Source: Abelmoschus esculentus (taxonomy: Eukaryota; Streptophyta; Magnoliopsida; Malvales; Malvaceae). Taken from it: 64,000 nucleotides of DNA. Location of the stretch: contig JAUCBN010000018.1 in NCBI GenBank assembly GCA_035048815.1, positions 15,953,001-16,017,000 on the forward strand, written 5' to 3'. Under the pieces are notes generated by a model that searched no databases, had not been told where the DNA came from, and worked only from the letters and a program-made list of their open reading frames with translations. Positions 1 through 11,900 of the stretch are shown here, one piece after another; the first letter of the stretch is position 1, and each line of letters begins with the position of its first letter. Made by a program: the position numbers and the translations under genes.

Positions 1-170
1 TCGCCAAAACAAAAAAACAAACTCATAGGTGTGATGGAGAGAGATCCATAACAAACGTACGAGCATGGATCATTGATAAAGAAAACCAGCAAAACCACTG
101 GTAAAGAAAAACCAAAAGCCATAAAATCTAACACGCAAAAACCTGAAACATTTGTTTAAAAAGAGGCTAA
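1..170. other. unassigned flank sequence
   Basis: A-rich sequence with no recognisable gene, repeat unit or satellite similarity. Short purine-rich stretches (aaaaccagc, aaaaccac, aaaaaccaa) recur but not in a regular array. Nothing could be assigned here. Confidence 0.5.
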
Positions 171-437
171 CCTGGAGACATAGATATGTTGGACCGATAG
201 CCAATCCATAACCTTGTTTGTAACCATGTCGTATGATCGGAGAATCGATGAGATCGACAAAAGTGATCTCTTGGATATGTAGACATGTAGGACCGATAAC
301 AATCCATAATCTTGTTTAGTATCGATAAAAACGATCTCCTGGAGATGTAGATATGTTGTACCAATAACCAATCCAAAATCCTGTGCATAACCATGTCGTG
401 TGACCGGAGTATCGATGAGATCGGCAGAGGCGATCTC
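171..437. repeat. short tandem repeat, about 100-bp unit, three copies
   Basis: Three head-to-tail copies start at about 171, 270 and 338. Each begins with a ctggagat/ttggatat-type word, continues with a (g/t)taccgata..ccaatccataa core and ends in agatcg..a..gcgatct. Copies 1 and 3 are about 99-100 bp. Copy 2 is about 69 bp because it lacks the middle segment containing 'aaccatgtcgt'. The unit is unrelated to the 170-bp satellite and the 33-bp minisatellite. Minus-strand frames across it stay open for about 70-130 codons, but they follow the repeat and match nothing I recognise, so I do not call a gene. Confidence 0.75.
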
Positions 438-640
438 TTGTAGACTAAAAAATCTATTGTCATTTCAGAACCCAAATATGAATTTCCTATCCAAGGGCAC
501 ATAAAATAGTGAATCAAAGTTGTGGTTCCATATGGAAAATAATGGATGGAGTTCATGGGAATTAAGGAATAATTATAATAAAAAGATTAAGGGGAACAAC
601 AAGGTTATGTTCATGTTGAAGTAAAAATCTATCTAAGAAT
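438..640. other. unassigned sequence
   Basis: AT-rich sequence between the 100-bp tandem repeat and the possible gene fragment. There is no satellite similarity, no convincing reading frame and no recognisable element end. Confidence 0.5.
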
Positions 641-1363
641 CCTTACTAAAATAAATAACAAATACTTGTAAGATGGAAGAAGTCTGGTTAGGTTGAGACA
701 GTATTGAGGCATACAACATCGGATTGTAACTTGCTTGATTCATCTCTGCAACTAAGATCTCTAAGAAAGGAAGCAGACAATAAAGGAGATGGAATTGGAG
801 AATACTCAAGGAATCTCCAGATCTCTTACCTGAGAGGCAGCCGGATGTTATATTGATGAAGATTATTACATCATCTATGATGTTATATTGATCCCTTCTC
901 AAGGGTGGTAATTGTGTAGCAATGATCTGGTCTAAAGACCAAGTAAATCTTTCATGAAATGTAATTAATAAAACCCAACTTATTTCACTGGTTGTATCTT
1001 TTGAGTTTGCTATGGTGATTGGAGAACACGAGCATCATTGTTGGCGGAGGCATGGCAAAGATCCATACCAACAATGATGTTGATGACCACCAGAAAACAT
1101 AGCGTTCCAAAGGCAAGATTCACAATGAAACAGTAAAGTGAAAGAATGAGAAAAATCACAAGAAAATACCTTGTAGAGTTTGAGACGGGTTTTGTTTCTT
1201 CCTCTCCCAGCAGCGGAAATGGTAAAAAATGGCTGATCAAGGGAGGAGAGGATCGGTGGAGAGGGACGGTGGAGGCGGCAAAAGACATGAAAGGGAAAAG
1301 AGGGAAGAGGGGGTGAGAGAGGGAGGGGAGAGGAGAGGAGAGAAAAAACAATATCCTCTTCAA
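641..1363 (-). pseudogene. possible fragment of a spliced host gene (5' part), product unknown
   Basis: This is the only part of the window that looks like ordinary plant gene sequence. On the minus strand a CT-rich leader of the kind seen in plant 5' UTRs (about 1290-1350) is followed by an ATG at 1288-1286. The encoded start is rich in Ser, Ala and Pro (MSFAASTVPLHRSSPP), which resembles an organelle-targeting peptide. The frame reaches a good splice-donor match, ACAAG|GTATTTTC, with the exon ending at 1170. A second strong donor match, CTCAG|GTAAGAG, lies at 830/829. Between and beyond these sites no protein family is recognisable, and no polyadenylation context could be assigned. The fragment directly abuts the first satellite monomers at about 1363. 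It may instead be chance open frames in unique DNA. If it is a gene, the 3' part is missing or unrecognised. Splice sites and start are inferred from motifs only. Confidence 0.25.
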
Positions 1364-1802
1364 TCCGTTCGAATTTTAACCGTGTAAAAAGCTGAAAGTT
1401 TTAGATTAATCTGTATAATTTTGTTCAAAAGCCATAATTAACTATTTGAACTCATAAAATTTGGTTTAATAACATTTGGTTGTCGTTTTGTTGCGATTAA
1501 AATGTGCTTGCTAATTAACTATCTGTTTAATTTTGTTCAAAAGCCCATAATTAACTATTTGAACTCTTAAAATTTTATTTAATAACATTTGGTTGTCGTT
1601 TTGTTGGGATTAAGAAGTGTTTGTCTAAATGAGATTTATGGAGAATCTGTTCAAATTTTAACAGAGTAAAAAGCTGAAAATTTTAGTTTAATCTGTATAT
1701 TTTTGTCCAAAAGTCCTTGATTAACTATTTGAACTCATAAAATTTAATTAAGTAACATTTGGTTATCGTTTTATTGGGATTAAAACGTGCTTGCCTAAAT
1801 GG
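1364..1802 (+). repeat. 170-bp satellite, outermost diverged monomers
   Basis: Roughly two and a half monomers of the same AT-rich satellite that fills the rest of the window. Diagnostic words are cgaattttaacc, attaatctgtataattttg, caaaagcc(c)ataattaa and aacatttggttgtcgtttt. The second monomer is internally deleted after 'gtgcttgc' (about 1510). These copies are more diverged than those after 5634, as expected at the edge of an array. The last monomer stops abruptly at 'taaatggg' (about 1802), where the 33-bp minisatellite begins. Confidence 0.9.
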
Positions 1803-4647
1803 GCGTATACCGTGATGGACGACCCCTCTCTTTGAGCATATTTCGCGGTGAATGGCCCTTTTCTTCTAGTGCATGGCATAATGAATGGTCCCTCTTTTTG
1901 AGCACTTGTCGTGATGGACGACCCCTCTTTAAGCATATGTTGCGATGAACAACCCCTCTTTTCGAGTGCATGTCATAATGAACGGTCTCTCTCTTTGAGC
2001 GTATGGCGCGATGAATGACCCCTCTCTTCGATTGCATCTCATGGTGAACAGTTCCTCTCCTTGAGCGTATACCGTGATGGATGACCCCTATCTTTGAGCG
2101 TATATCGCGATAAATGACCCCTTTCTTCGTGTGCAAGTCATAATGAACGGTCTCTCTCTTTGAGCGTATATCGTGATGGACGACCCCTCTTTGAGAATTT
2201 GTCGCGGTGAAAGACCCCTTTCTTTGAGTGCATGTCATAAAGAACGGTCCCTCTCTTTGACCGTATGCCGTGATGGACGACCCATCTCTTTGAGCGTATG
2301 TCATAATGAACGGGCCATTATTATTGCGTATACCATGATGGTTGACCCCTCTCTTTGAGAATAAGTCGCGATAAATGACCCATCTCTTCGAGCAAATGTC
2401 AAAATGAATGATCCCTCTCTTTAAGATTATACCGTGATGGATGAATCATTTCTTTGAGCGTATGCCACGGTGAATGACACCTCTCTTCAACCGTATGTCA
2501 TAATGAACGGTCCCTCTCTTTGAGCGTATGGCGTGATGGAAGACCCTTCTCTTTGAGCGTATGTCATCTCTCTTCGAGCGTATGTCACAATGAATGGTCC
2601 CTCTCTTTGAGCGTATACCATGATCAATGACACCTCATTTTGAGCGTATGTTGCGATTAATGACTTCTCTTCGAGTTCCTGTCATGGTGAACGGTCTCTC
2701 TCTTTGAGCATATACCGTGATGGACGACCCCTCCCATTGAGTGTATGTCGCGATGAATAACCCCTCTTTTCGAGTGCATGTCATAGTGAACGGTCTCTTT
2801 CTTAGAGCGTGTACCATGATGGACGACCCTTCTCTTTGAGAGTATGTCACGGTGAATGACCCCTTTCTTTGAGCGCAGGTCATGGTGAACGGTCCCTTTC
2901 TTAGAGCGTACACCGTGGTGGACGAACCCACTCTTTGAGCGTATGTCGTGATGAATGACCCTTCTCTTCGAGCATATGTCATATCAAACGCTCCCTCTTT
3001 TTGAGCATATACCGTGACGAATGACCCCTCTCTTCCAGTGTATATCATGATGAATGACCCATCACTTCGAGTGCATAACATAATGACCGGACCCTCTCTT
3101 TAAGCATATAACGTGATTGATGACCCCTCTCTTTGTGCGTATGTTGCAATGAATGACCACTCTCTTTGAGTGCATATAATGGTGAACGGTCCCTCTCTTT
3201 AAGCGTATATCGTGACGGACGACCCATCTCTTTGAGCGTATGTTGCGATGAATGACCCCTCTCTTCGAGTGCATGTCATAGTGAATGGTCCCCATCTAAG
3301 TGTCTAGACCGTGATGGACGATCCCTCTCTTTAAGCATATATCGCGGTGAATAACCCATCTCTTCTAACGTACGTCATAATGAACGATCCCCCTTTTTGA
3401 GCGTATGCCATGATGGATGACCCCTCTCTTTGAATGTTTGCCGCGATGAATGACCCCTCTCTTGAGTGCATATCATGGTGAATGTTCCCACTCTTTTAGC
3501 ATATACCGTGATGGACGACCCCTCTATTTTAGCATATGTCAAGGTGAATGACCTCTCTCTTTGAGCTTATGTCACGAGGAATGACCCCGCTCTTCGAGTG
3601 CATGTCATAATGAACGATCCCTCTCTTTGAGCATATACTATGATCGATGACATACGCTCAAAGAGACGGGTTTTCCATCATGTATTTGCTCTAAGAAAAG
3701 GTCACTCTCCTTGAGCATATGCCGTGATGGACGACCACTCTCTTTGAGAGTATGTCGCGATAAATAACCCCTCTGTTCGAGTGTCTATCTTGGTGAAAGG
3801 TCCCTCTCTTTGAGCATATACCGTGATGGACGACCCCTCTCTTTGAGCGTATGTCGCGATGAATGACCTATCTCTTTGAGTACATGTCATAATGAACGGT
3901 CCCTGTCTTTGAGCATATACCGTGATCAGTGACCCCTCTTTAGCGTATGTTGTGATGAATGACTCCTTTCTTCGAGTGCATGTCATAATGAACGATCCCT
4001 TTCTTAGAGCGTGTACCGTGATGGATGACCCCTCTCTTTGAGTGTGTGTCGCAATAAATGACCCCTCTCTTCGAGTGTATGTTATAATGAACGGTCCCTC
4101 TCTTTGAGAGTATACAGTGATGGATGACACCTCTCTTTGAGCGTATGTCGCGATATATGACCCCTCCCTTCGAGTGCATTTCATAATAAATGGTCCCTTT
4201 CTTAGACCGTATACAGTGTTGGATGACCCCTCTCTTTGAGCGTATGTCGCGATGAATGACCCCTCTCTTCGAGTGCATGTCATAGTGAATGGACCTTTTC
4301 TTAGAGATTATACCGTGATGGACGAACCCTCTCATTGAGCATATGTCGCGATGAAAGACTCCTCTCTTTGACTGCATGTCATAGTGAACGGTCCCTTTCT
4401 TAGAGCGTATACCGTAATGGACGAGCCATCTCTTTGAGCATATATCGTGATTAATGACCCCTCTCTTTGAGTACATGTCAGTGAATGGTCCTTTTCTTAG
4501 AGCGTTTACCATGATGGACGACACCTGTCGTTGAGCGTATGTCACAATGAATGACCCCTCTCTTCGAGTGTATGTCATAGTGAATGGTCCCTTAGAGTGT
4601 ATACCATGAGGGACGAACCCTCTCTTTGAGCGTATGTCGCGATGAAT
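1803..4647 (+). repeat. 33-bp minisatellite with 99-bp three-unit higher-order repeat, block 1
   Basis: About 86 tandem monomers of 33 bp. Three variants alternate in order. Unit A carries 'taccgtgatggacgacccc', unit B 'tgtcgcgatgaatgacccc' and unit C 'tgtcataatgaacggtccc'. All end in ctctctt(t/c)gag(c/t)g(t/c)(a). Successive B units, for example cgtatgtcgc at 4142 and at 4241, are exactly 99 bp apart, confirming the trimer. Since 33 is a multiple of three, long minus-strand frames stay open with an 11-residue period; these are a by-product of the repeat length. Homogeneity drops in the 2350-2650 and 3300-3700 stretches, where partial units and a small inversion occur. Confidence 0.95.
3653..3704 (-). 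repeat. inverted segment inside the 33-bp minisatellite
   Basis: About one and a half monomers read in reverse orientation. 'tacgctcaaagaga' followed by 'tccatca' at 3653-3684 is the reverse complement of a unit A with a few changes. 'gctctaagaaaagg' at about 3688-3701 is the reverse complement of the end of a unit C. Normal orientation resumes at about 3705. Nothing else in the array is inverted. Confidence 0.8.
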
Positions 4648-5400
4648 AGGGTATAATGAAGGCTAAGGAAAACGAGAATAAGTTTGAAGAAGACCTCAAG
4701 ACTCAAATATCCTCGAATTCTCTCCTTAACTGTTGTTTTAATTCTTGTCTTTACTCTCCCTTAAATGGTGATAATGAAGGCTATCATTGCATATCTTCTC
4801 TTTCTTGCTTGCAGAAACTGACAATCTTAAAATGATGTAAAGGCTCTCTTGAAAGCCTTAAAACCATTGCTGGAAATAACAATATTCAAGTGGTGTAATT
4901 GCTCCATTGAATTGCATTGTAACCAATCAACCTTGATGGGTCTTCAAGGGACTTTAATTGACATAAATGCCTTGTCATTCCTGAGAATATGATAAACCAT
5001 TTGCTCCAAAAGAATACCCTAGATGAAATATATAAGCAACCATTAGATAACAACTTATTCAATAAAAATAAAAGTGAATGCAGGAAACATATTTAATGAG
5101 CTAGATTAATTAATGAAACTAGTTACATTGAATGATCTAGTTTAATTAATTAACTCACAGACTAAATTAACTTATAAAAACATAAGAAAACTAACATGCT
5201 TTAAGTGAACTATCATGCATTAATTAAACTAATGAACTCATGCACAAGTAGGAGGTTGTATTGTTCCAATAAAGTTGGTGTTGCATTCTCTACTTCTAGC
5301 CTTGAATAAATAGATTTCCCATGGCCTCTTGGAATTTCTGGGTTTTAGCACGAGTCATAGGTCCAATAGGAAATTCTTCTGATTCATTGTCGGTTGTGAT
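4648..5400 (-). mobile_element. retroelement-like insertion splitting the minisatellite
   Basis: About 750 bp of unrelated DNA interrupts the 33-bp array; minisatellite sequence stops at about 4647 and resumes at 5401. The right end contains a short minus-strand reading frame resembling the C-terminal tail of plant Ty3/gypsy polyproteins (see 5296-5400). The sequence left of it would then be 3' untranslated or LTR-derived. It is AT-rich with several attaattaa words and a TATA-like 'tatatatttc' on the minus strand (about 5025-5035). A 13-bp word, ataatgaaggcta, occurs twice (about 4653 and 4770). No TG...CA ends, target duplication or primer site could be fixed, so it is probably a truncated remnant rather than an intact insertion. 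Confidence 0.5.
5296..5400 (-). pseudogene. remnant of Ty3/gypsy polyprotein C-terminus
   Basis: A minus-strand frame of 34 codons ends in a TAG stop at 5298-5296. Its central motif GPMTRAKTQKFQEAM matches the pattern GPxTRARAxxxxEA found near the carboxy end of many plant Ty3/gypsy polyproteins. An acidic stretch (NDESEEF) precedes it, also usual for such tails. The frame is cut off at 5400, where 33-bp minisatellite sequence resumes, so no reverse transcriptase or integrase is attached. The family assignment rests on this short motif alone. Confidence 0.45.
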
Positions 5401-5633
5401 CATATCATTGAGCGTATATCGTGATCGATGACCCCTCTTTTTAAGCGTACCTTGCAATGAATGACCCCTTTCTTCGAGTTCATGTTATAATGCAAGGTCC
5501 CTTTCTTAGCGCATATAGTGTGATGAACGACCCCTCTCATTGAGCATAAGTCGCGATGAATGACCCCTATCTTTGAGTGCATGTCTTGGTGAACGGTCCC
5601 TCTCTTTAAGCGTATACCGTGATAGACAACTCA
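5401..5633 (+). repeat. 33-bp minisatellite, block 2
   Basis: About seven more 33-bp units in the same orientation and A/B/C variant order as 1803-4647, resuming immediately after the retroelement-like insertion. The last unit breaks off in 'gataccgtgatagacaac'-like sequence at about 5630, where 170-bp satellite (caaaagcccataatt) begins. Both outer ends of the minisatellite therefore abut the 170-bp satellite. Confidence 0.9.
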
Positions 5634-5919
5634 TAATCAAAAGCCCATAATTAAATATTTAAACTCATAAAATTTGATTTAATAACATTTGGTTGTTGTT
5701 TTGTTGAGATTAAAACGTGCATGTCTAAATGGGCTTTATAGAGATTTCGTTCTAATTTTAACCGAGTAAAATTCTGAAAATTTTAAATTAATCTGTATAA
5801 TTTTGTTCAAAAACTAATAATTAAAAATTTGAAATCATAAAATTTGATTTTAATAACATTTGGTTGTCGTTTTGATGCGATTAAAACGTGCATGTCTAAA
5901 TGGGCTTTATAGAGATTCC

Positions 5920-8900
5920 GTTCGAATTTTAACCAAGTAAAAAGCTGAAAATTTGAGATTAATAAGTATAATTTTGTTCAAAAGCCTATAATTAATTATT
6001 TGAACTCATAAAATTTAATTTAATAACATTTGGTTGTCGTTTTGATGTGATTAATACGAGCATGTCTAAATATGCTCTATAGAGAATCTGTTCGAATTTT
6101 AACCGAGTAAAAACCTTAAAATTTGAGATTAATCTGTACAATTTTGTTCAAAAGCCCATAATTAAATATTTAAACTCATAAAATTTGATTTAATAACATT
6201 TGGCTGTCGTTTTGTTGGGATTAAAACGTGCATGTCTAAATGGGATTTATAGAGATTCCGTTCTAATTTTAACCGAGTAAAATTCTAAAAATTTCAGATT
6301 AATCTGTATAATTTTGTTCAAAAGCGAATAATTAATTATTTGAAATCATAAAATTTGATTTTAATAAAATTTGGTTGTCATTTTGATACGATTAAAATGT
6401 GCATGTCTAAATGTGCTTTATAAAGATTCCGTTCGAATTTTAACCGAGTACAAAGCTGAAAAATTGTGATTAATCTGTATAATTTTGTTCAAAAGATAAT
6501 AATTAAATATTTGAAATCATAAAATTTGATTTTAATAAAATTTGGTTGTCGTTTTGATGCGATTAAAACGTGCATGTCTAAATGGGCTTTATAGAGATTC
6601 TGTTCCAATTTTAACCAAGTAAAAACCTTAAAATCTGAGATTAATAAGTATAATTTTGTTCAGAAGCATATAATTAACTATTTGAACTCATAAAATTAAA
6701 TTTAATAACATTTGGTTGTCGTTTTGATGCGATTAAAACGTGCATGTCTAAATGGGCTTTATACAGATTCCGTTCCAATTTTAACCGAGTACAAAGTTGA
6801 AAATTTGAGATTAATCTGTATAATTTTGTTCAAAAGCCTATAATTAACTGTTTGAACTCATAAAATTTAATTTAATAACATTTGGTTGTCATTTTGATGC
6901 GATTAAAACGAGCAAGTCTAAATGCGCTCTATAGAGAATCCGTTCGAATTTTAACCAATTAAAAACCTTAAAATTTGAGATTAATCTGTATAATTTTGTT
7001 CAAAAGCCCATAATTAAATATTTAAACTCATAAAATTTGATTTAATAACATTTGGTTGTCGTTTTGTTGGGATTAAAACGTGCATGTCTAAATGGGCTTT
7101 ATAGAGATTCCGATCTAATTTTAACCGAGTAAAATTCTGAAAATTTCAGATTAATCTGTATAATTTTGCTCAAAAGCTAATAATTAATTATTTGAAATTA
7201 TAAAATATGGTTTTAATGAAATTTGGTTGTTGTTTTGATGCGATTAAAACGTGCATGTCTAAATGGGCTTTATAGAGATTCCGTTCCAATTTTAACCGAT
7301 TAAAAAGCTGAAAATTTGAGATTAATCTGTATAATTTTGTTCAGAAGCCTATGATTAACAATTTGAACTCATAAAATTTAATTTAATAACATTTAGTTGT
7401 CGTTTTGATGCGATTAAAACGTGCATGTCTAAATGAGCTTTATTGAGATTCCGTTCCAATTTTAACCGAGTAAAAAGCTGAAAAATTGAGATTAATCTGT
7501 ATAATTTTGTTCCAAAGCCTATAAATAACTATTTGAACTCATAAAATTTAATTTAATAACATTTGATTGTCGTTTTGATGCGATTAATACGAGCGTGTCT
7601 AAATGTTCTCTATAGAGAATCCGTTCGAATTTTAACCGAGTAAAAACCTTAAAATTTGAGATTAATCTGTATAATTTTGTTCAAAAGCCTATAATTAAAT
7701 ATTTAAACTCATAAAATTTGATTTAATAACATTTGGTTGTCATTTTGTTGGGATTAAAACGTGCATGTCTAAATGGGCTTTATAGAGATTCCGTTCTAAT
7801 TTTAACCGAGTAAAATTCTGAAAATATCAGATTAATGTGTATAATTTTGTTCAAAAGCTAATAATTAATTATTTGAAATCATAAAATTTGAATTTAATAA
7901 AATTTGGTCGTCGTTTTGATGCGATTAAAACGTGCATGTCTAAATGGGCTTTATAGAGATTTCGTTTGAATTTTAACCGAGTAAAAACCTGAAAATTTGA
8001 GATTAATTTGTATAATTTTGTTCAAAAGCATATAATTACCTATTTGAACTCATAAAATTTAATTTAATAATATTTGGTTGTCGTTTTGATGCGATTAAAA
8101 CGTGCATGTCTAAATGGGCTTTATAGAGATTCCATTCGAATTTTAACCGAGTAAAAAGATGAAAATTTGAGATTAATCTGTATAATTTTGTTCAGAAGCA
8201 TATAATAAACTATTTGAACTCATAAAATTAAATTTAATAACATTTGGTTGTCGTTTTGATGCGATTAAAACGTGCATGCCTAAATGGGCTTTATAGAGAT
8301 TCCGTTCGAATTTTAACCAAGTAAAAAGCTGAAAATTTGAGATTAATAAGTATAATTTTGTTCAGAAGCCTATAATTAACTATTTTAACTCATAAAATTT
8401 AATTTAATAACATTTGGTTGTCATTTTGATGCGATTAATACGAGCATGTCTAAATATGCTCTATAGAGAATCTGTTCGAATTTTAACCGAGTAAAAACCT
8501 TAAATTTTGAGATTAATCTGTATAATTTTGTTCAAAAGCCCATAATTAAATATTTAAACTCATAAAATTTGATGTAATAACATTTGGCTGTCGTTTTGTT
8601 GGGATTAAAACGTGCATGTCCAAATGGGCTTTATAGAGATTCCGTTCTAATTTTAACCGAGTAAAATTCTGAAAATTTCAGATTAATCTGTATAATTTTG
8701 TTCAAATGCGAATAATTAATTATTTGAAATCATAAAATTTGATTTTAATAAAATTTGGTTGTCATTTTGATGCGATTAAAATGTGCATGTCTAAATGTGC
8801 TTTATATAGATTTCGTTCGAATTTTAACCGAGTACAAAGCTGAAAAATTGTGATTAATCTGTATAATTTTCTTCAAAAGATAATAATTAAATATTTGAAA

Positions 8901-8980
8901 TCATAAAATTTTATTTTAATAAAATTTGGTTTTCGTTTTGATGCGATTAAAACGTGCATGTCTAAATGGGCTTTATAGAG
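5920..8980 (+). repeat. 2384-bp (14-monomer) block duplication
   Basis: About 5920-6600 reappears at about 8300-8980 with an offset of 2384 bp (the gggatt of 'gttgggatt' at 6217 and 8601). Private variants shared by the two copies include gattaataagtataat, tttggctgtcg, caaa(a/t)gcgaataattaatt, gctgaaaaattgtgatt and aaaagataataattaaat. Similarity to the first copy is lost after about 8980. Confidence 0.75.
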
Positions 8981-11900
8981 ATTCCGTTCCAATTTTAACC
9001 GATTAAAAAGCTGAAAATTTGAGATTAATCTGTATAATTTTGTTCAAAAGCCTATAATTAACTATTTGAACTCATAAAATTTAATTTAATAACATTTGGT
9101 TGTCGTTTTGATGCGATTAATACGAGCATGTCAAAATATACTCTATAGAGAATCCGTTCGAATTTTAACCGAGTAAAAACCTTAAAATTTGAGATTAATC
9201 TGTATAATTTTGTTCAAAAGCCCATAATTAAATATTTAAACTCATAAAATTTGATTTAATAACATTTGGCTGTCGTTTTGTTGGGATTAAAACGTGCATG
9301 TCTAAATGTGCTTTATAGAGATTCCGTTCTAATTTTAACCGAGTAAAATTCTGAAAATTTCAGATTAATTTATATAATTTTATTCAAAGGCTAATAATTA
9401 ATTTTTTAAAATCATAAAATTTGGTTTTAATAAAATTTGGTTGTCGTTTTGATGCGATTAAAACATGCATGTCTAAATGGGATTGATAGTGATTCCGTTC
9501 GAATTTTAACCGAGTAAAAAGCTGAAAAATTGTGATTAATCTGTATAATTTTTTCAGAAGCCTATAATTAACTATTTGAACTCATAAAATTTAATTTAAT
9601 AACATTTGGTTTTCGTTTTGATGCGATTAAAACGTGCAATGTCTAAATGGGCTTTATAGAGATTCCGTTCCAATTTTAACCGAGTAAAAAGTTGAAAATT
9701 TGAGATTAATCTGTATAATTTTGTTCAAAAGCCTATAATTAACTGTTTGAACTCATAAAATTGAATTTAATAACATTTTGATTGTCGTTTTGATGCGATT
9801 AAAACGTGCATGTCTAAATGGGCTTCATAGAGATTCCGTTCGAATTTTAACCGAGTAAACAGCTGAAAATTTGAGATTAATCTGTATAATTTTGTTCAAA
9901 AGCCCATAATTAAATATTTAAAGTCATAAAATTTGATTATATAACATTTGGTTGTCATTTTGTTGGGATTAAAACGTGCATGTCTAAATGGGCCTTATAG
10001 AGATTCCGTTCTAATTTTAACCGAGTAAAATTCTAAAAATTTCAGATTAATCTGTGTAATTTTGTTCAAAAGCTGATAATTTTGTTCAAATCTAAAAATT
10101 TGAGATTAATCTCTATAATTTTATTCAAAAGCCCATCATCAAGTATTTGAACTCATAAAATTTGATTTAATGATATTTGGTTGTCATTTTGATGCGACTA
10201 ATACGTGCATTTCTAAATGGGCTTTATGGAGATTCCGTTCGAATTTTACCGAGTAAACAGCTGTAAATTTGAGATTAATCTGTATAAATTTGTTCAAAAG
10301 CCTATAATTAAATTTTTAAACTCATAAAATTTGATTTAATAACATTTGGTTGTCGTTTTGATGCGATTAAAACGTGCATGTCTAAATGGGCTTTATAGAG
10401 ATTCCGTTCCTATTTTAACCGAGTAAAAAGCTGAAAATTTCAGATTAATCTGTATAATTTTGTTCAAAAGCCTGTAATTAACTATTTAAACTCATAACAT
10501 TTAATTTAATAACATTTGGTTGTCGTTTTGTTAGGATTCAAATGTGTATGTCTAAATGGGCTTTATAATGATTCTGTTCTAATTTTAACCGTGTGAAATT
10601 CTGAAAATTTGAGATTAATCTGTATAATTTTATTCAAAAGCTAATAATTAAATATTTAAAATCATAAAATTTTATTTTAAAAAAATTTGGTTGTCTTTTT
10701 GATGCGATTAAAACGTGCATTTTTAAATGGGCTTTATAGAGATTCCGTTCGAATTTTACCGAGTAAACAACTGTAAATTTGAGATTAATCTGTATAATTT
10801 TATTCAAAAGCCTATAATTAAATATTTAAAATCATAAAATTTGATTTAATAACATTTGGTTGTCGTTTTCTTGGGATTCAAATGTGCATGTCTAAATGGG
10901 CTTATAGAGATTCCGTTCTAATTTTAACCGTGTAAAATTCTGAAAATTTGAGATTAATCTGTATAATTTTATTCAAAAGCTAATAATTAAATATTTACAA
11001 TCATAAAATTTGATTTTAGAAAAATTTGGTCGTCGTTTTGATGCGATTAAAACGTGCATTTCTAAATGGGTTTTATAGAGATTTCGTTCAAATTTTACCG
11101 AGTAAACAGCTGTAAATTTGAGATTAATCTGTATAATTTTGTTCAAAAGCCTATAATTAAATATTTAAAATCATAAAATTTAATTTAATAACATTTGGTT
11201 GTCGTTTTCATGCGATTAATACGAGCATGTCTAAATGTGCTCTATATAGAATCCGTTCGAATTTTAACCGAGTAAAAACCTTAAAATTTGAGATTAATCT
11301 GTATAATTTTGTTCAAAATCCCATAATTAAATATTTAAACTCATAAAATTTGAATTAATAATATTTGGTTGTCATTTTGTTGGGATTAAAACGTGCATGT
11401 CTAAATGGGCTTGATAGAGATTCCGTTCTAATTTTAACCGAGTAAAATTCTGAAAATTTGAGATTAATTTGTATAGTTTTGTTCATAAGCTAATAATTAA
11501 ATATTTGAAATCATATATTTGATTTAAATAAAGTTTGGTTGTCGTTTTGATGCGATTAAAACGTGCATGTCTAAACGGGCTTTATTGAGATTCCGTTCGA
11601 ATTTTAACCGAGTAAAAACCTTAAAATTTGAGATTAATCTGTATAATTTTGTTCAAAAGCCCATAATTAAATATTTAAACTCATAAAATTTGATTTAATA
11701 AAATTTGGTTACCGTTTTGATGCGATTAAAATGTGCATGTCTAAATGGGCTTTATAGAGATTTCGTTCGAATTTTAACAGAGTAAACAGCTAAAAATTTG
11801 AGATTAATCTGTATAATTTTGTTCAAAAGCCTATAATTAAATATTTAAACTCATAAAATTTGATTTCATAACATTTGGTTGTCGTTTTGTTGGGATTAAA

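Noticed and set aside
156..556. Two overlapping minus-strand frames at the left edge as a gene
   Set aside because: They run through the 100-bp tandem repeat in two frames at once and show no recognisable family.
1795..5582. Long minus-strand open frames (up to about 210 codons) with an 11-residue repeat across the minisatellite
   Set aside because: The 33-bp period is divisible by three, so any stop-free frame stays open. Overlapping frames are equally open, units vary freely, and there is no non-repeat domain or gene context.
1803..5633. CRISPR-like array
   Set aside because: The 33-bp units are contiguous with no unique spacers, the variants alternate in fixed order, and the surroundings are plant satellite.
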